Shown: positions 18,287 to 27,700 of the stretch, in pieces
Layout: each line of letters opens with the position of its first letter
Position numbering within the stretch: the first letter of the stretch is position 1
Origin: an uncultured Saprospiraceae bacterium
Lineage (GTDB): Bacteria > Bacteroidota > Bacteroidia > Chitinophagales > Saprospiraceae
Length of the DNA stretch: 64,000 bases
Assembly (NCBI GenBank): GCA_937926205.1
Contig: CALEYL010000005.1
Coordinates: 1 to 64,000 of the forward strand
Reading direction: 5' to 3'
Notes under the pieces: generated by a model
What the model was told of the DNA's origin: nothing
Database searches by the model: none
The model's input: only the letters and a program-made list of their open reading frames with translations
Translations under genes and position numbers: made by a program

Positions 18287-21200
18287 TTAATGGCTACCGT
18301 CCGGGTGACAAGCGTAACAAGCCGAGCTCAAATACTGATATCCAGAAACATTTTCATGGTCGTTTGCTACCTGAGAGGGATTGTTGTGTTCATGGCATTG
18401 TATGCAACTGAATACAGTGAAATTTCCGGGAGTCGTATGGCACTCAACGCATTGATTCCACTCTCCGTCGTGTTTTCCACTGTAAATCGGGAAATATTGG
18501 CTGTCGTGATTGAAAGTTGAAGGATCCCAGGCATTTACAGTATGACATGGCGTACAGTCAGTCGGGAATCCGGCGGAAGCATGGTTGGGGTTATTGGCCG
18601 AATTATAGTCAGCCAGGTGGCAGCCCACACAGGTGTTTGGCGTGTTGTTGTAATTGCCGTTGTGACAGGCAGCACAGTCGTTCGCTATGGCGGCATGCGC
18701 TCCGCTCAACACCCAATAATTGTTGTGAATCGGGAATGTCGCCGGATTCCAGTCAGGGGTGGTGGTGTGGCACATCGCACAATCTGTAGGGATGCCCAAT
18801 GATACGTGGTTGGGGTTCGTGCTGCTGTTGAAATCCGGCAGGTGGCAGCCCGCACACGTATTCGGCGTATTGACATAGTCCCCATGATGGCAGGCATTGC
18901 AATCATTGGCAATGGGTATATGTGCCCCCGTAAAAGGATAAAAGGCTGCATGATTAAAGGTAGACGGCACCCAGGTACTTTCGCTATGACAATTTTCACA
19001 GGTCACCGGAAACTGAGCATCAGCATGATTCGGATTGATCGTCGCGTTGTAATCTGCCTGGTGGCACCCGGCACAGGTATTCGGCGTATTGTTGTAATTG
19101 CCGTTATGGCAGGCCGCACAATCGTTGACAACAACAGCATGTGCCCCATTTAAAGTATAATAGTTGTTGTGGATGGGGAAAGTTGCCGGATCCCATCCAG
19201 GATTTGTGGTATGGCACATTTCACAATCCAAAGGCAAGCCTAAGGACTGGTGATTGGGATTCGAACTTCCGTTGTAATCCGCCTGGTGACAACCTGCGCA
19301 GGTGTTTGGTGTATTGGTGTAATTTCCATGATGACAGGCGGCACAATCGTTGGCAATCGGTATGTGCGCCCCGGTGAATGGATAAAATGCTGCGTGATTA
19401 AAAGTAGCCGGCGCCCAGGCTGATTCCGAGTGACAGGTGGCACAATCCGTTGGGAATTGCGCATCGGCGTGGTTGGGGTCGGTTGTCGCATTGTAATCCG
19501 CCTGGTGGCAGCCTACACAAGTATTTGGGGTATTGGTGTAATTGCCGTTGTGACAAGCGGCACAATCGTTCGCAACAGCTGCATGCGCTCCGTTTAGTGC
19601 ATAATAATCGTTGTGGATAGCAAACATGGCCGGACTCCAGCCGGCAGCCGTTGTGTGGCATGAGGCGCAATCTGTCGAAAATCCAAGGCCGCCGTGATTG
19701 GGATTGACTGTTTGGTCAAAATCCTGCGTGTGACAATCCACACAAGCGGTAGACGTTCCCTGGAAACCCGCAGAATGGCAATCCAGGCAGTCCGCTGTAA
19801 GGTGCGCGCCGGTCAACTGGAAAGCCGTCGTGTTGTGATCAAAAACCAGATCTGCATCCCCCGACGGGTGACAGGCCAGACAGGCGGTGCTGTTGTAGCT
19901 ATATCCTCCGACGCCATTGTGCTGATTGTTGGTTTCCGGGTTCATATGGCAGGTTGTACAGGTGAATACGGAATAGTCAGACGGGTTAGTATGACAGTCT
20001 GTACATGCATTCCATTCCCCATCGTGCTTGCCGCTGTAAATTGGAAAATACTGTCCGTCGTGGTCGAATGTCGAAGGCGACCAGGCGCCTTCCGTGTGGC
20101 AAGTCGCACAATCCGTCGTGAAATGCGCCGCAGCGTGATCCGGATTGTTTGTCGCGTTGTAATCTGCCTGGTGGCAACCCACACAAGTATTGGGCGTATT
20201 GTTGTAATCCCCGTTGTGGCAGGTGGCACAGTCATTGGCTATGGCTGCATGCGCCCCGTTCAAAGCATAGTAATTGTTGTGGATGGGAAAGCTTGCCGGC
20301 TCCCAATTAGGCGCAGTCGTATGGCACATGGCACAATCCGTGGGGAAGCCCAATGACACGTGGTTAGGATTTGTGCTGCTGTTGAAATCGACCTGGTGAC
20401 ACCCTGCACAGGTATTCGGCGTATTGGTGTAATCGCCGTGGTGGCAGGCGGCGCAATCATTGGCAATTGGCATATGCGCACCAGTGAATGGATAAAATGC
20501 ATTGTGGTCAAAAGTTGCTGGCGCCCACGCTGTTTCCGAGTGACAGGTTGCACAATCGGTTGGAAACTGATTCCCCGAGTGGTCGGGGTCCATAGCCTGG
20601 TTATAGTCGGGCGTGTGGCAACCGGCACAAGTGTTCGGCGTATTGGTATAATTGCCGTTGTGACAGATAGCACAGTCGTTCGCAATGGCTGCATGCGCGC
20701 CATTCAAAGCATAGTAATCATTGTGTATGGCAAATGTTGCCGGCGCCCAGCCGGGAGCCGTAGTATGACACGATGCACAGTCAGTAGGCAAGCCCAAAGT
20801 TGTATGATTGGGGTTGGCAGCCTGGTCATAATCGAGCGTATGGCACGATGCACAATCCGTCGGCGTACCCGCATACCCTGAAGCATGGCATTCAATACAA
20901 TCGGTCATGAGGTGCGCGCCGCTTAGCGGGAAAGCGGTGGTATTGTGGTCAAAGACATTGTCCGCATCGCCGGTTGGGTGGCAGGCCAGACAAGCTGTGC
21001 TGGTATAAGTGTATCCTCCAACACCCTCATGCTGGTTGTCAGTCTCCGGATTGGCATGGCAGGTTGTGCACGTAAATACGGTATAATCTGACGGGTTGGT
21101 GTGGCAATCTATGCAGTCATTCCACTCCCCATCGTGCTTGCCGCTGTAAATCGGGAAATACTGTCCGTCGTGGTCGAAAGTTGCCGGCGACCAGGCGCCT

Positions 21201-23152
21201 TCCGTGTGGCAACCCGCACAATCCGTCGGGAAATGCGCCGCAGCGTGATCCGGATTGTTTGTCGCGTTGTAATCTGCCTGGTGGCAACCCACACAAGTAT
21301 TGGGCGTATTGTTGTAATCCCCGTTGTGGCAGGTGGCACAGTCATTGGCTATGGCTGCATGCGCCCCGTTCAAAGCATAGTAATTGTTGTGGATGGGAAA
21401 GCTTGCCGGCTCCCAATTAGGCGCAGTCGTATGGCACATGGCACAATCCGTGGGGAAGCCCAATGACACGTGGTTAGGATTTGTGCTGCTGTTGAAATCG
21501 ACCTGGTGACACCCTGCACAGGTATTCGGCGTATTGGTGTAATCGCCGTGGTGGCAGGCGGCGCAATCATTGGCAATTGGCATATGCGCACCAGTGAATG
21601 GATAAAATGCATTGTGGTCAAAAGTTGCTGGCGCCCACGCTGTTTCCGAGTGACAGGTTGCACAATCGGTTGGAAACTGATTCCCCGAGTGGTCGGGGTC
21701 CATAGCCTGGTTATAGTCGGGCGTGTGGCAACCGGCACAAGTGTTCGGCGTATTGTTATAATTGCCATTGTGGCAGGTAGCACAGTCATTCGCAATGGCT
21801 GCATGCGCGCCATTCAGCGCATAGTAATCATTGTGTATGGCAAAAGTAGCCGGCGCCCAGCCGGGAGCCGTGGTATGACAGGAGGCGCAATCCGTAGACA
21901 AACCCAGGTTGTTGTGGTTCGGATTGACCGTTTGATTAAAATCCATGGTATGACACGAAGCACAATCAGTGGGCGTCCCCGCATATCCATTTGCATGACA
22001 GGCAATACAAGCCGTGGTAAGGTGTGCGCCGGTCAAAGGAAAATCAGTCAAATTGTGGTCGAATGCCCCGTCGGCATCCCCCGTGGGATGGCAGGCCAGA
22101 CACGCGGAATTTTCATAAACATATCCGACCACCCCATCGTGTCCGACATCGGTTTCGGGGTTGATGTGGCAGGCGATACAACTGTACTCCGCATAATTTG
22201 AGGCGTTTGTATGGCAATCTGAACATTGTTGCCATTGCCCAAGGTGTTTTCCACTGTAAATTGGAAAATAATCGACATCGTGCTGCAGGTATTGCGAAGG
22301 CATCCAGTCGGGGTCAGTAGTATGGCAGGCAGCGCAATCATTGGTAAAATTAGCGCTGACGTGATTTGGAGAAACTGCGCTTTCGAAATCAGGCAGGTGG
22401 CAGGAAACACAGGTATTGGGCGTGTTGGCAAAATCGCCGCCTGTATGACATTGCGCACAATCCGAAATGTCGTGCCCTTTGGTCAGGGGGAAAAAATCGT
22501 GGTTAACTTTGTTCGTACGCCAACCGGGGGTATAAACATCGTGGCATTCTAAACAGTCTTTTGAAAAACCAGCCTGACCATGATTGGGATTGGTGGCGCC
22601 ATTAAAATCATTGATGTGGCAACTGACACAGTCGTTCCCGAGGCGATCGAAACGCAAAGCAGATTCGCTGACGTGGCAATCGTTGCAACTGATTGCTTTG
22701 TGTACGCCAGTAAGCGGAAAGCCATTTTCCTGGTGTAATGCGGTGACGTTGTCAATCAGCCAGTTATTCGGCGTATGGCAACGCGCACAATCCGTTCCAA
22801 CTGTTTGCTGGTGGACGTCCGTATGGCAGGATATACAATCGGAACTGGCTTCTGAAAACACGAGGGTTTCGTGGCAATTCCTGCAATCGACAGCTATATG
22901 GCCACCAGTAAGGGGGAAATTGGTTTTGTTGTGATGAAAACGAAGCGTATCCGAGGGCAAGACCATTCCTGTTGTTCTGGAAATGACCGGTTTCTCCAAC
23001 TCGCTTTTGCGCCAGAATTCAGCGGATATCTCCCACCCCGCAGACGTATGGCACGCAGCGCAATCGAGTTTCAACGTTGCGCCGTGCGGGTTTTGTGAGA
23101 AAAGCGTAGCAGACAATCCCAGAATAAATAATATGCATACCAATCTTTGCAA
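18287..23152 (-). CDS. Giant multiheme cytochrome c with 64 CxxCH motifs
   Basis: A 1621-residue exported protein with 64 CxxCH motifs by direct count (about one per 25 residues), so potentially 64 covalent c hemes. The start is TTG at 23152, preceded by AAGGA; the N-terminus LVCILFILGLSATLFSQ is a signal peptide, and no in-frame ATG precedes it. Motifs 1-10 and 62-64 match the 13-heme protein next door; the middle is built of about 72-residue three-heme units (TDCxxCH ... W.PATF.IHN.YY.LNGAHA ... NDCxxCHNG.Y.NTPNTC.GCH). Many additional His residues (HN, GAH, NPNH) could be axial ligands. No T9SS sorting domain or lipobox, so it is predicted periplasmic or outer-membrane associated. It lies between the 13-heme gene and the barrel gene. 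Confidence 0.93.
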   Translation of the reverse strand: MQRLVCILFILGLSATLFSQNPHGATLKLDCAACHTSAGWEISAEFWRKSELEKPVISRTTGMVLPSDTLRFHHNKTNFPLTGGHIAVDCRNCHETLVFSEASSDCISCHTDVHQQTVGTDCARCHTPNNWLIDNVTALHQENGFPLTGVHKAISCNDCHVSESALRFDRLGNDCVSCHINDFNGATNPNHGQAGFSKDCLECHDVYTPGWRTNKVNHDFFPLTKGHDISDCAQCHTGGDFANTPNTCVSCHLPDFESAVSPNHVSANFTNDCAACHTTDPDWMPSQYLQHDVDYFPIYSGKHLGQWQQCSDCHTNASNYAEYSCIACHINPETDVGHDGVVGYVYENSACLACHPTGDADGAFDHNLTDFPLTGAHLTTACIACHANGYAGTPTDCASCHTMDFNQTVNPNHNNLGLSTDCASCHTTAPGWAPATFAIHNDYYALNGAHAAIANDCATCHNGNYNNTPNTCAGCHTPDYNQAMDPDHSGNQFPTDCATCHSETAWAPATFDHNAFYPFTGAHMPIANDCAACHHGDYTNTPNTCAGCHQVDFNSSTNPNHVSLGFPTDCAMCHTTAPNWEPASFPIHNNYYALNGAHAAIANDCATCHNGDYNNTPNTCVGCHQADYNATNNPDHAAAHFPTDCAGCHTEGAWSPATFDHDGQYFPIYSGKHDGEWNDCIDCHTNPSDYTVFTCTTCHANPETDNQHEGVGGYTYTSTACLACHPTGDADNVFDHNTTAFPLSGAHLMTDCIECHASGYAGTPTDCASCHTLDYDQAANPNHTTLGLPTDCASCHTTAPGWAPATFAIHNDYYALNGAHAAIANDCAICHNGNYTNTPNTCAGCHTPDYNQAMDPDHSGNQFPTDCATCHSETAWAPATFDHNAFYPFTGAHMPIANDCAACHHGDYTNTPNTCAGCHQVDFNSSTNPNHVSLGFPTDCAMCHTTAPNWEPASFPIHNNYYALNGAHAAIANDCATCHNGDYNNTPNTCVGCHQADYNATNNPDHAAAHFTTDCATCHTEGAWSPSTFDHDGQYFPIYSGKHDGEWNACTDCHTNPSDYSVFTCTTCHMNPETNNQHNGVGGYSYNSTACLACHPSGDADLVFDHNTTAFQLTGAHLTADCLDCHSAGFQGTSTACVDCHTQDFDQTVNPNHGGLGFSTDCASCHTTAAGWSPAMFAIHNDYYALNGAHAAVANDCAACHNGNYTNTPNTCVGCHQADYNATTDPNHADAQFPTDCATCHSESAWAPATFNHAAFYPFTGAHIPIANDCAACHHGNYTNTPNTCAGCHQADYNGSSNPNHQSLGLPLDCEMCHTTNPGWDPATFPIHNNYYTLNGAHAVVVNDCAACHNGNYNNTPNTCAGCHQADYNATINPNHADAQFPVTCENCHSESTWVPSTFNHAAFYPFTGAHIPIANDCNACHHGDYVNTPNTCAGCHLPDFNSSTNPNHVSLGIPTDCAMCHTTTPDWNPATFPIHNNYWVLSGAHAAIANDCAACHNGNYNNTPNTCVGCHLADYNSANNPNHASAGFPTDCTPCHTVNAWDPSTFNHDSQYFPIYSGKHDGEWNQCVECHTTPGNFTVFSCIQCHEHNNPSQVANDHENVSGYQYLSSACYACHPDGSH
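20130..21755. repeat. Near-identical tandem duplication (period 1110 bp) inside the 64-heme gene
   Basis: About 515 bp from roughly 20130 to 20645 recur essentially unchanged at roughly 21240-21755, offset 1110 bp (370 codons). The broader module encodes 15 heme motifs (motifs 14-28 against 29-43), with scattered differences outside the identical core. This points to recent duplication or gene conversion. Confidence 0.85.
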
Positions 23153-23344
23153 ACAGTCCTTGTTTTAAGCGTCCACGGGATTTAGGGCAAAACTGCATAG
23201 GTTTATGACAAATCTATGACATTTCCTCCATCAGTCTCTTCGATGGCATTTGCGGCATGATTTTTTTTACCGAACGGGAATTTTTAGTTGCTGAACGGGA
23301 ATGATCCCTTCAAACTTCAATCCGGGGCTTTCAAGTCTCATGCC
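23153..23344. other. Spacer between the 13-heme and 64-heme genes
   Basis: A 192-bp gap, the only sizeable break in the cytochrome cluster. It contains two copies of GAACGGGAAT (about 23272 and 23294) but no clear hairpin terminator or consensus promoter. It may allow separate expression of the three downstream genes. Confidence 0.35.
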
Positions 23345-24433
23345 TTAATTCCCCCTCGGGTGGCAGGAATAGCATGCCTGACTGTTATAACTGTAGCCTG
23401 AAACCTCATCATGTTCATTGGCGAGGTCGCCGGCATCGTTGTGTTCGTGGCAATCAATACAACTGAACTGGGTAAAGCTCCCTGGCGTTGTATGGCATTC
23501 TACACACTGATTCCATTCTCCTTCGTGTTTACCGCTGAAAATTGGAAAATACAACTGGTCGTGCTGACCAAACTCAATGGCATGCCAGCCAGGTTCAGTC
23601 GAATGACAAGCATTACAATCGGTCGGAAAGTTGTTCGCTTCGTGGTCTGGAGCAGTCGTCGCCTGGAAATCCGACTGATGACAGGCAAAACAATCAGTCG
23701 GCGTATTGATGAAATTTCCGCCGATGTGACAGCGGGTGCAATCGTCGATCCGGTGCCCGCCCGTCAGGGGGAAAAACAGGTGGTTGGCGCCCCCGCCTGA
23801 CCAAAGCCATCCGGGACCGGCGATGTCGTGGCACATCTCACAATTGGTCGAATAACCCGCCGCCTGATGATTAGGCGATGTAGTCGACATATAGTCTTCG
23901 GAATGGCAGTTGATACAATCATTTCCTATGCGATCAAATCGAAGCGCTGTTTCCGACTGGTGGCATGCTTTGCAATCCGCTACCGCATGTTGACCCAATA
24001 AAGGAAAGCCATTTTCCTGATGCAATGCCGTGATGTTGTCAACCAGCCAGTGGTTTGTACTGTGGCACCGGGCGCAATCGTCTCCTGCGGTCATTTGGTG
24101 CAGGTCGGTATGGCAGGATATGCAATCCGATTGGGCTTCTTCAAATACAAGGGTTTGGTGGCAACTTCGGCAATCCACAACTTTATGCCCGCCGGTCAGC
24201 GGAAAATCTGTCTGATCATGGCGGAATCGCTTGCTTTTAACCGGTACGCCCACCCGGTCATCTGAAGGAATGACCAGTGTTTCGCGCTCCTCCCAAAAAT
24301 CTTTGGCAATCTCCCAGCCCTCCGGGGAATGGCAAGCCGCACAGTCGAATTTCAACGCTGCGCCATGCGGGTTTTGCGCAAAAAGGCTCGTACAAAACCC
24401 GAGGAAGAAGAAGATGGATAATTGGTTGCGCAT
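23345..24433 (-). CDS. 13-heme multiheme cytochrome c
   Basis: About 362 residues from the ATG at 24433, which gives the signal peptide MRNQLSIFFFLGFCTSLFAQ; a longer frame to 24460 overlaps the upstream gene. Thirteen CxxCH motifs by count. It opens with NPHGAALKFDCAACHSPEGW, then repeated F-x-L-x-G-x-H....C-x-x-CH units typical of cytochrome c3/c7-like multiheme proteins, and ends with three motifs around KHEGEWNQCVECHTTPG and SYNSQACYSCHPRGN. These ends match those of the 64-heme protein closely. No lipobox or T9SS domain, so it is predicted periplasmic. It starts 5 bp after the 23-heme gene, so the two are co-transcribed. Confidence 0.92.
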   Translation of the reverse strand: MRNQLSIFFFLGFCTSLFAQNPHGAALKFDCAACHSPEGWEIAKDFWEERETLVIPSDDRVGVPVKSKRFRHDQTDFPLTGGHKVVDCRSCHQTLVFEEAQSDCISCHTDLHQMTAGDDCARCHSTNHWLVDNITALHQENGFPLLGQHAVADCKACHQSETALRFDRIGNDCINCHSEDYMSTTSPNHQAAGYSTNCEMCHDIAGPGWLWSGGGANHLFFPLTGGHRIDDCTRCHIGGNFINTPTDCFACHQSDFQATTAPDHEANNFPTDCNACHSTEPGWHAIEFGQHDQLYFPIFSGKHEGEWNQCVECHTTPGSFTQFSCIDCHEHNDAGDLANEHDEVSGYSYNSQACYSCHPRGN

Positions 24434-24438
24434 GTTCT

Positions 24439-26268
24439 CTATTTGTGGCAAACCACGCATTCAAAGCTTTCAAAACGATACTGTACCACCATTTGCCCGT
24501 TCATTTCTTTCGGCTTATGGCATTCTCCGCAAGTAACTTTAGCGTGTTTTCCGTCTAATTTGAAACGCGTTTTGTTGTGATCAAACCTGCTCATCGTCCA
24601 GTGATCGAATCCATGGCATCTGGCGCAATCGGTTACCCCGGATTTTACAAATTGACCAGCATGTTTGTCTTCATGACAAGACTGGCATGCAGTGGGCAAT
24701 CCTTTAAATTGTCCGTATTTGTATTCATCATCCGGGACATGACAAGCCCGGCAATCCTGTTTAAGGTGTCCACCTGCCAGCTTAAAGGCCGTTTTGCTGT
24801 GGTCGAAGCGGTTCTCGCCTGTCCAGGTTTCTGTGGTATGGCAATTTTCGCAAGTCTGGTTGACGTACCATTTCGCATCAATTTGCCCTTCGTGAATGTC
24901 TTTGTGGCAATCGACACAGCGTTCACCGATTTTTCTGAAACGCCATTTATTTTCCTTCCAATGGCAGGCATTACAGGGCGTTGCGAGGTGTGAACCCGTG
25001 AGCGGAAATTTGGTTTTGGCGTGCTTTTCAATGGTATAATTACTTTCTGCAAAACCTTCTACGGTATGGCACTCGGCACAATCCGGCGTGACGACAAGGC
25101 CTGCAAACTGCCCGTCGTGGTAATCCCGATGGCAGGAAGCACAGGTATTGTGGGGCAAGGGGTCGGTTAAACGATCCGATACGTGGCATTTCCGGCAATC
25201 AACCGCAACGTGCTTGCCTTTCAGGGCAAATTTTGTCAGGTTGTGGTTGAAGCCATCCATCTTTCCGACCTTCCGGAAAGATGTTTCGTTGTGGCAATCT
25301 GCACAATTGCTTCCAAACTTAGCTTCGTGGACATCTTCATGGCAGGTGGCGCATTGCTCCGTTTTTATGCCCAGCCTGTCCTGAAAAATAGCGAGGGGAG
25401 TTACATCCAGTTTGTGGCAAAGGGCACAATCTGTTTGTTTGTGCTTCCCTTTCAGCGGGAAATGTGTTTTATTGTGGTTAAACCGATCCAGATTTTCCAG
25501 CGAACTGAAAGATTGTTCGGTATGGCATTCCTTACAGTTGGTTCCCAGATGGTTGTTGTGGGCGTCCTTGTGGCAGTTGTTGCAATTCTGTGCCGGAATA
25601 TTTGCAAAACGCTGAAAAGTTACCCCGTTTTTGGTCTCTTTCTGGTGACAGTCAATGCAGGCAACCGTTTTGTGTTTTCCAACGAGCGCAAAATCCGTTT
25701 TATCGTGGTTGAACTTGCTCGCCGGGGTGAAAGCGTCGGCTGAGTGACACCTTGTGCAGTCGTTAGAAAGGGTCTTCTGGTGGTAGTCTTCATGGCAGGA
25801 AAGGCACTGCTGCCCCAAGCCCAGATAGGTTTCTTTTTTCTTCTTGAGATTTGCATCGCTTACATAATCAGGCTTATGGCACTCGCGGCAATCTATTTTT
25901 TTGTGCGCGCCTGCCAACTCATAACCTGCCAGATTATGGTCAAAATTTTTCTCATCAAATCGGATCAGATCAAACTTCCGGCCGTGGTGGTCGCTGTGGC
26001 AACTAGCGCATTCTTTGCCTTTTACATCTTTAGAAACATGGTACCCCTTCTTGCTGTCTATTTTACTTTTGATTTCTTTATGACAGGCCAAACATTTGTC
26101 GTTTGAGACTTTACTGCCCAGCACATGACATTGGGTGCAATTGGACACGCCTTCCAGTTTGGCGTGCGCATTTGACAGATCGCCCGGCGACAATTGCGCC
26201 GCTAAGCGCCCGGAAAGGAAGCTGAGCAGGAACAGGATATGGAGGATTTTTCGTTTCACACGGATCAA
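24439..26268 (-). CDS. 23-heme multiheme cytochrome c
   Basis: A 609-residue exported protein with 23 CxxCH motifs by count. No ATG is available: the candidates are TTG at 26268 or GTG at 26259, both leaving the signal peptide KRKILHILFLLSFLSGRLAAQ. Repeats follow F-x-H-x-K-T-x-F-x-L-x-G-K-H...C-x-x-CH, with a paired second class C-x-x-CH-x-D-x-H in each unit, as in cytochrome c3-family proteins. It is richer in Lys than the other two cytochromes and may be the periplasmic partner closest to the membrane; that is inference. It follows the flavoprotein gene by 51 bp. Confidence 0.92.
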   Translation of the reverse strand: MIRVKRKILHILFLLSFLSGRLAAQLSPGDLSNAHAKLEGVSNCTQCHVLGSKVSNDKCLACHKEIKSKIDSKKGYHVSKDVKGKECASCHSDHHGRKFDLIRFDEKNFDHNLAGYELAGAHKKIDCRECHKPDYVSDANLKKKKETYLGLGQQCLSCHEDYHQKTLSNDCTRCHSADAFTPASKFNHDKTDFALVGKHKTVACIDCHQKETKNGVTFQRFANIPAQNCNNCHKDAHNNHLGTNCKECHTEQSFSSLENLDRFNHNKTHFPLKGKHKQTDCALCHKLDVTPLAIFQDRLGIKTEQCATCHEDVHEAKFGSNCADCHNETSFRKVGKMDGFNHNLTKFALKGKHVAVDCRKCHVSDRLTDPLPHNTCASCHRDYHDGQFAGLVVTPDCAECHTVEGFAESNYTIEKHAKTKFPLTGSHLATPCNACHWKENKWRFRKIGERCVDCHKDIHEGQIDAKWYVNQTCENCHTTETWTGENRFDHSKTAFKLAGGHLKQDCRACHVPDDEYKYGQFKGLPTACQSCHEDKHAGQFVKSGVTDCARCHGFDHWTMSRFDHNKTRFKLDGKHAKVTCGECHKPKEMNGQMVVQYRFESFECVVCHK

Positions 26269-26319
26269 ATGCTTATGTAATAAAATCTAAACTGGTTCTT
26301 TTCTAAAAAAACAGGTTTA

Positions 26320-27648
26320 CTAATTGTGCTTTCTCATGGTATAACCAAAGCGTTTTGAAATTTGTACGCCCGCTTTTTGTAGAAACTGCGTCGGCAATTC
26401 TCCGCCGGCAAAAATGTACACCATGTCGTTTTCAACCTCGAGCGGTTCTTTTTCAGTTTCGCTCGTTAGCGTCGCTTTTTCTTCGTCAATTTTGATCAGA
26501 TTGGTTTTGAGTTTCACGTCAAGTTTACCCTCGCTGACAGCGGCTTCCAGTTTTTGGCGGTTTTGGGGTTTGAGGCGACTGAAAGCTTCGCTTCGGTAAC
26601 TGATAATCACCTGATTCTGATCCGCCAGTGAGAGCGCCGCTTCAATAGCAGAGTCGCCACCGCCGACCACCACCACGCGTTTATTTGCTATGTTTTCAGG
26701 TTCGAGCAGGCGATACGCTACTTTTTCAAGGGATTCGCCGGGGATGCCCAATTTTCGGGGACTCCCACGTCTGCCAATGGCCAAAAGAACATTTTTGGTT
26801 CGGAAGGTTTCACCCTTGAGGGTGACCACATTGAAGCGGTTGCCATCCACATGAATACCTTCAACTTTTGTGTTTTCCTGAATTTTGATGTTGTGTTTTG
26901 CAAGCACGGATACCCATAAACCAAGCAGTTCCGTTTTACTCGTATTGTACAATTTCACTTTCCCGTAAAGGGGCAAATCCATTGGCGCCGTCATCACAAT
27001 TTTGGAACGGGGGAAGTTAAAAACCGTGCCCCCCAGCGAGTCCTGTTCCAGGGTTAAAAAATTGAGGTTGTGTTTTTTTGCCGTCAGAGAAGCCGAAATG
27101 CCTGCCGGCCCGGCGCCAATAATGATCAAATCGTAAGTTTCCATGTCTCGCTTGAAACCAGATTTGACAATACTTTCCACGGCAGCTTCGCCCTGCTCCA
27201 CACTGTTTTTTATCAGCCCCATACCGCCCAGTTCACCGGCGATGTAAATGCCCCGGACATTCGTTTCAAAATCCTGATTGACATGCGGCAGATCAACACC
27301 CCGTTTTTCAGTCCCGATAACGAGGGTAATCGCTTCTACCGGGCAAGCATGAAAACAGGCGCCGTGTCCGATGCAATGAGAAGCGTTGATCAGCGTTGCC
27401 CTGCCGTTCACAATTCCGAGGATGTCTTTTTCAGGACAAGCCTCAATGCAGGCGCCACTTTTGATGCAGGTTCCCAGATCTATCACCGGATGCAGTGACA
27501 CCGGCTCGAAAGTGCCGTCTTCAATCGCTTTTTCGATTTTAGCCTCCGCAACACTGGAAGCCTTTTTCTGCTTCCTCAGGTACAGGTAAATGACGACGAA
27601 GCAAAACAGGCCAACAGCGCCGTATATGATGATTTGTTCGAGTAACAT
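26320..27648 (-). CDS. Membrane-anchored ferredoxin-like / FAD-NAD(P) oxidoreductase
   Basis: A 442-residue protein. One transmembrane helix (6-24) is followed by RKQKK, placing the rest in the cytoplasm. Residues 57-105 form a two-cluster ferredoxin-like domain: C61-x2-S64-x2-C67-x3-C71-P and C92-x2-H95-x2-C98-x3-C102-P, so the second Cys of each classical set is Ser or His. FAD motif LIIIGAGPAG at 174-183; NAD(P) motif VVVVGGGDSAIEAAL at about 322. An IYIAGELGGMG segment, normally near the C-terminus of such enzymes, lies before the FAD domain (134-144). There is no redox CxxC of thioredoxin reductase. Likely electron donor or acceptor module for the cytochrome b-like protein encoded just upstream. 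Confidence 0.85.
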   Translation of the reverse strand: MLLEQIIIYGAVGLFCFVVIYLYLRKQKKASSVAEAKIEKAIEDGTFEPVSLHPVIDLGTCIKSGACIEACPEKDILGIVNGRATLINASHCIGHGACFHACPVEAITLVIGTEKRGVDLPHVNQDFETNVRGIYIAGELGGMGLIKNSVEQGEAAVESIVKSGFKRDMETYDLIIIGAGPAGISASLTAKKHNLNFLTLEQDSLGGTVFNFPRSKIVMTAPMDLPLYGKVKLYNTSKTELLGLWVSVLAKHNIKIQENTKVEGIHVDGNRFNVVTLKGETFRTKNVLLAIGRRGSPRKLGIPGESLEKVAYRLLEPENIANKRVVVVGGGDSAIEAALSLADQNQVIISYRSEAFSRLKPQNRQKLEAAVSEGKLDVKLKTNLIKIDEEKATLTSETEKEPLEVENDMVYIFAGGELPTQFLQKAGVQISKRFGYTMRKHN

Positions 27649-27700
27649 GCTTTAAAATAAAATAATGTGAACAGACAATTTCCTTTTACTCAAACGATGC

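Noticed and set aside
19694..22201. Long plus-strand open frames inside 18.3-23.1 kb
   Set aside because: They are antisense to the 64-heme gene and owe their openness to its repeats; their translations are Arg/Val/Ile-rich and repetitive.
18287..24433. Regular DNA repeats resembling a CRISPR array
   Set aside because: The repeats are coding (CxxCH units), vary in sequence and have no equal-length unique spacers.
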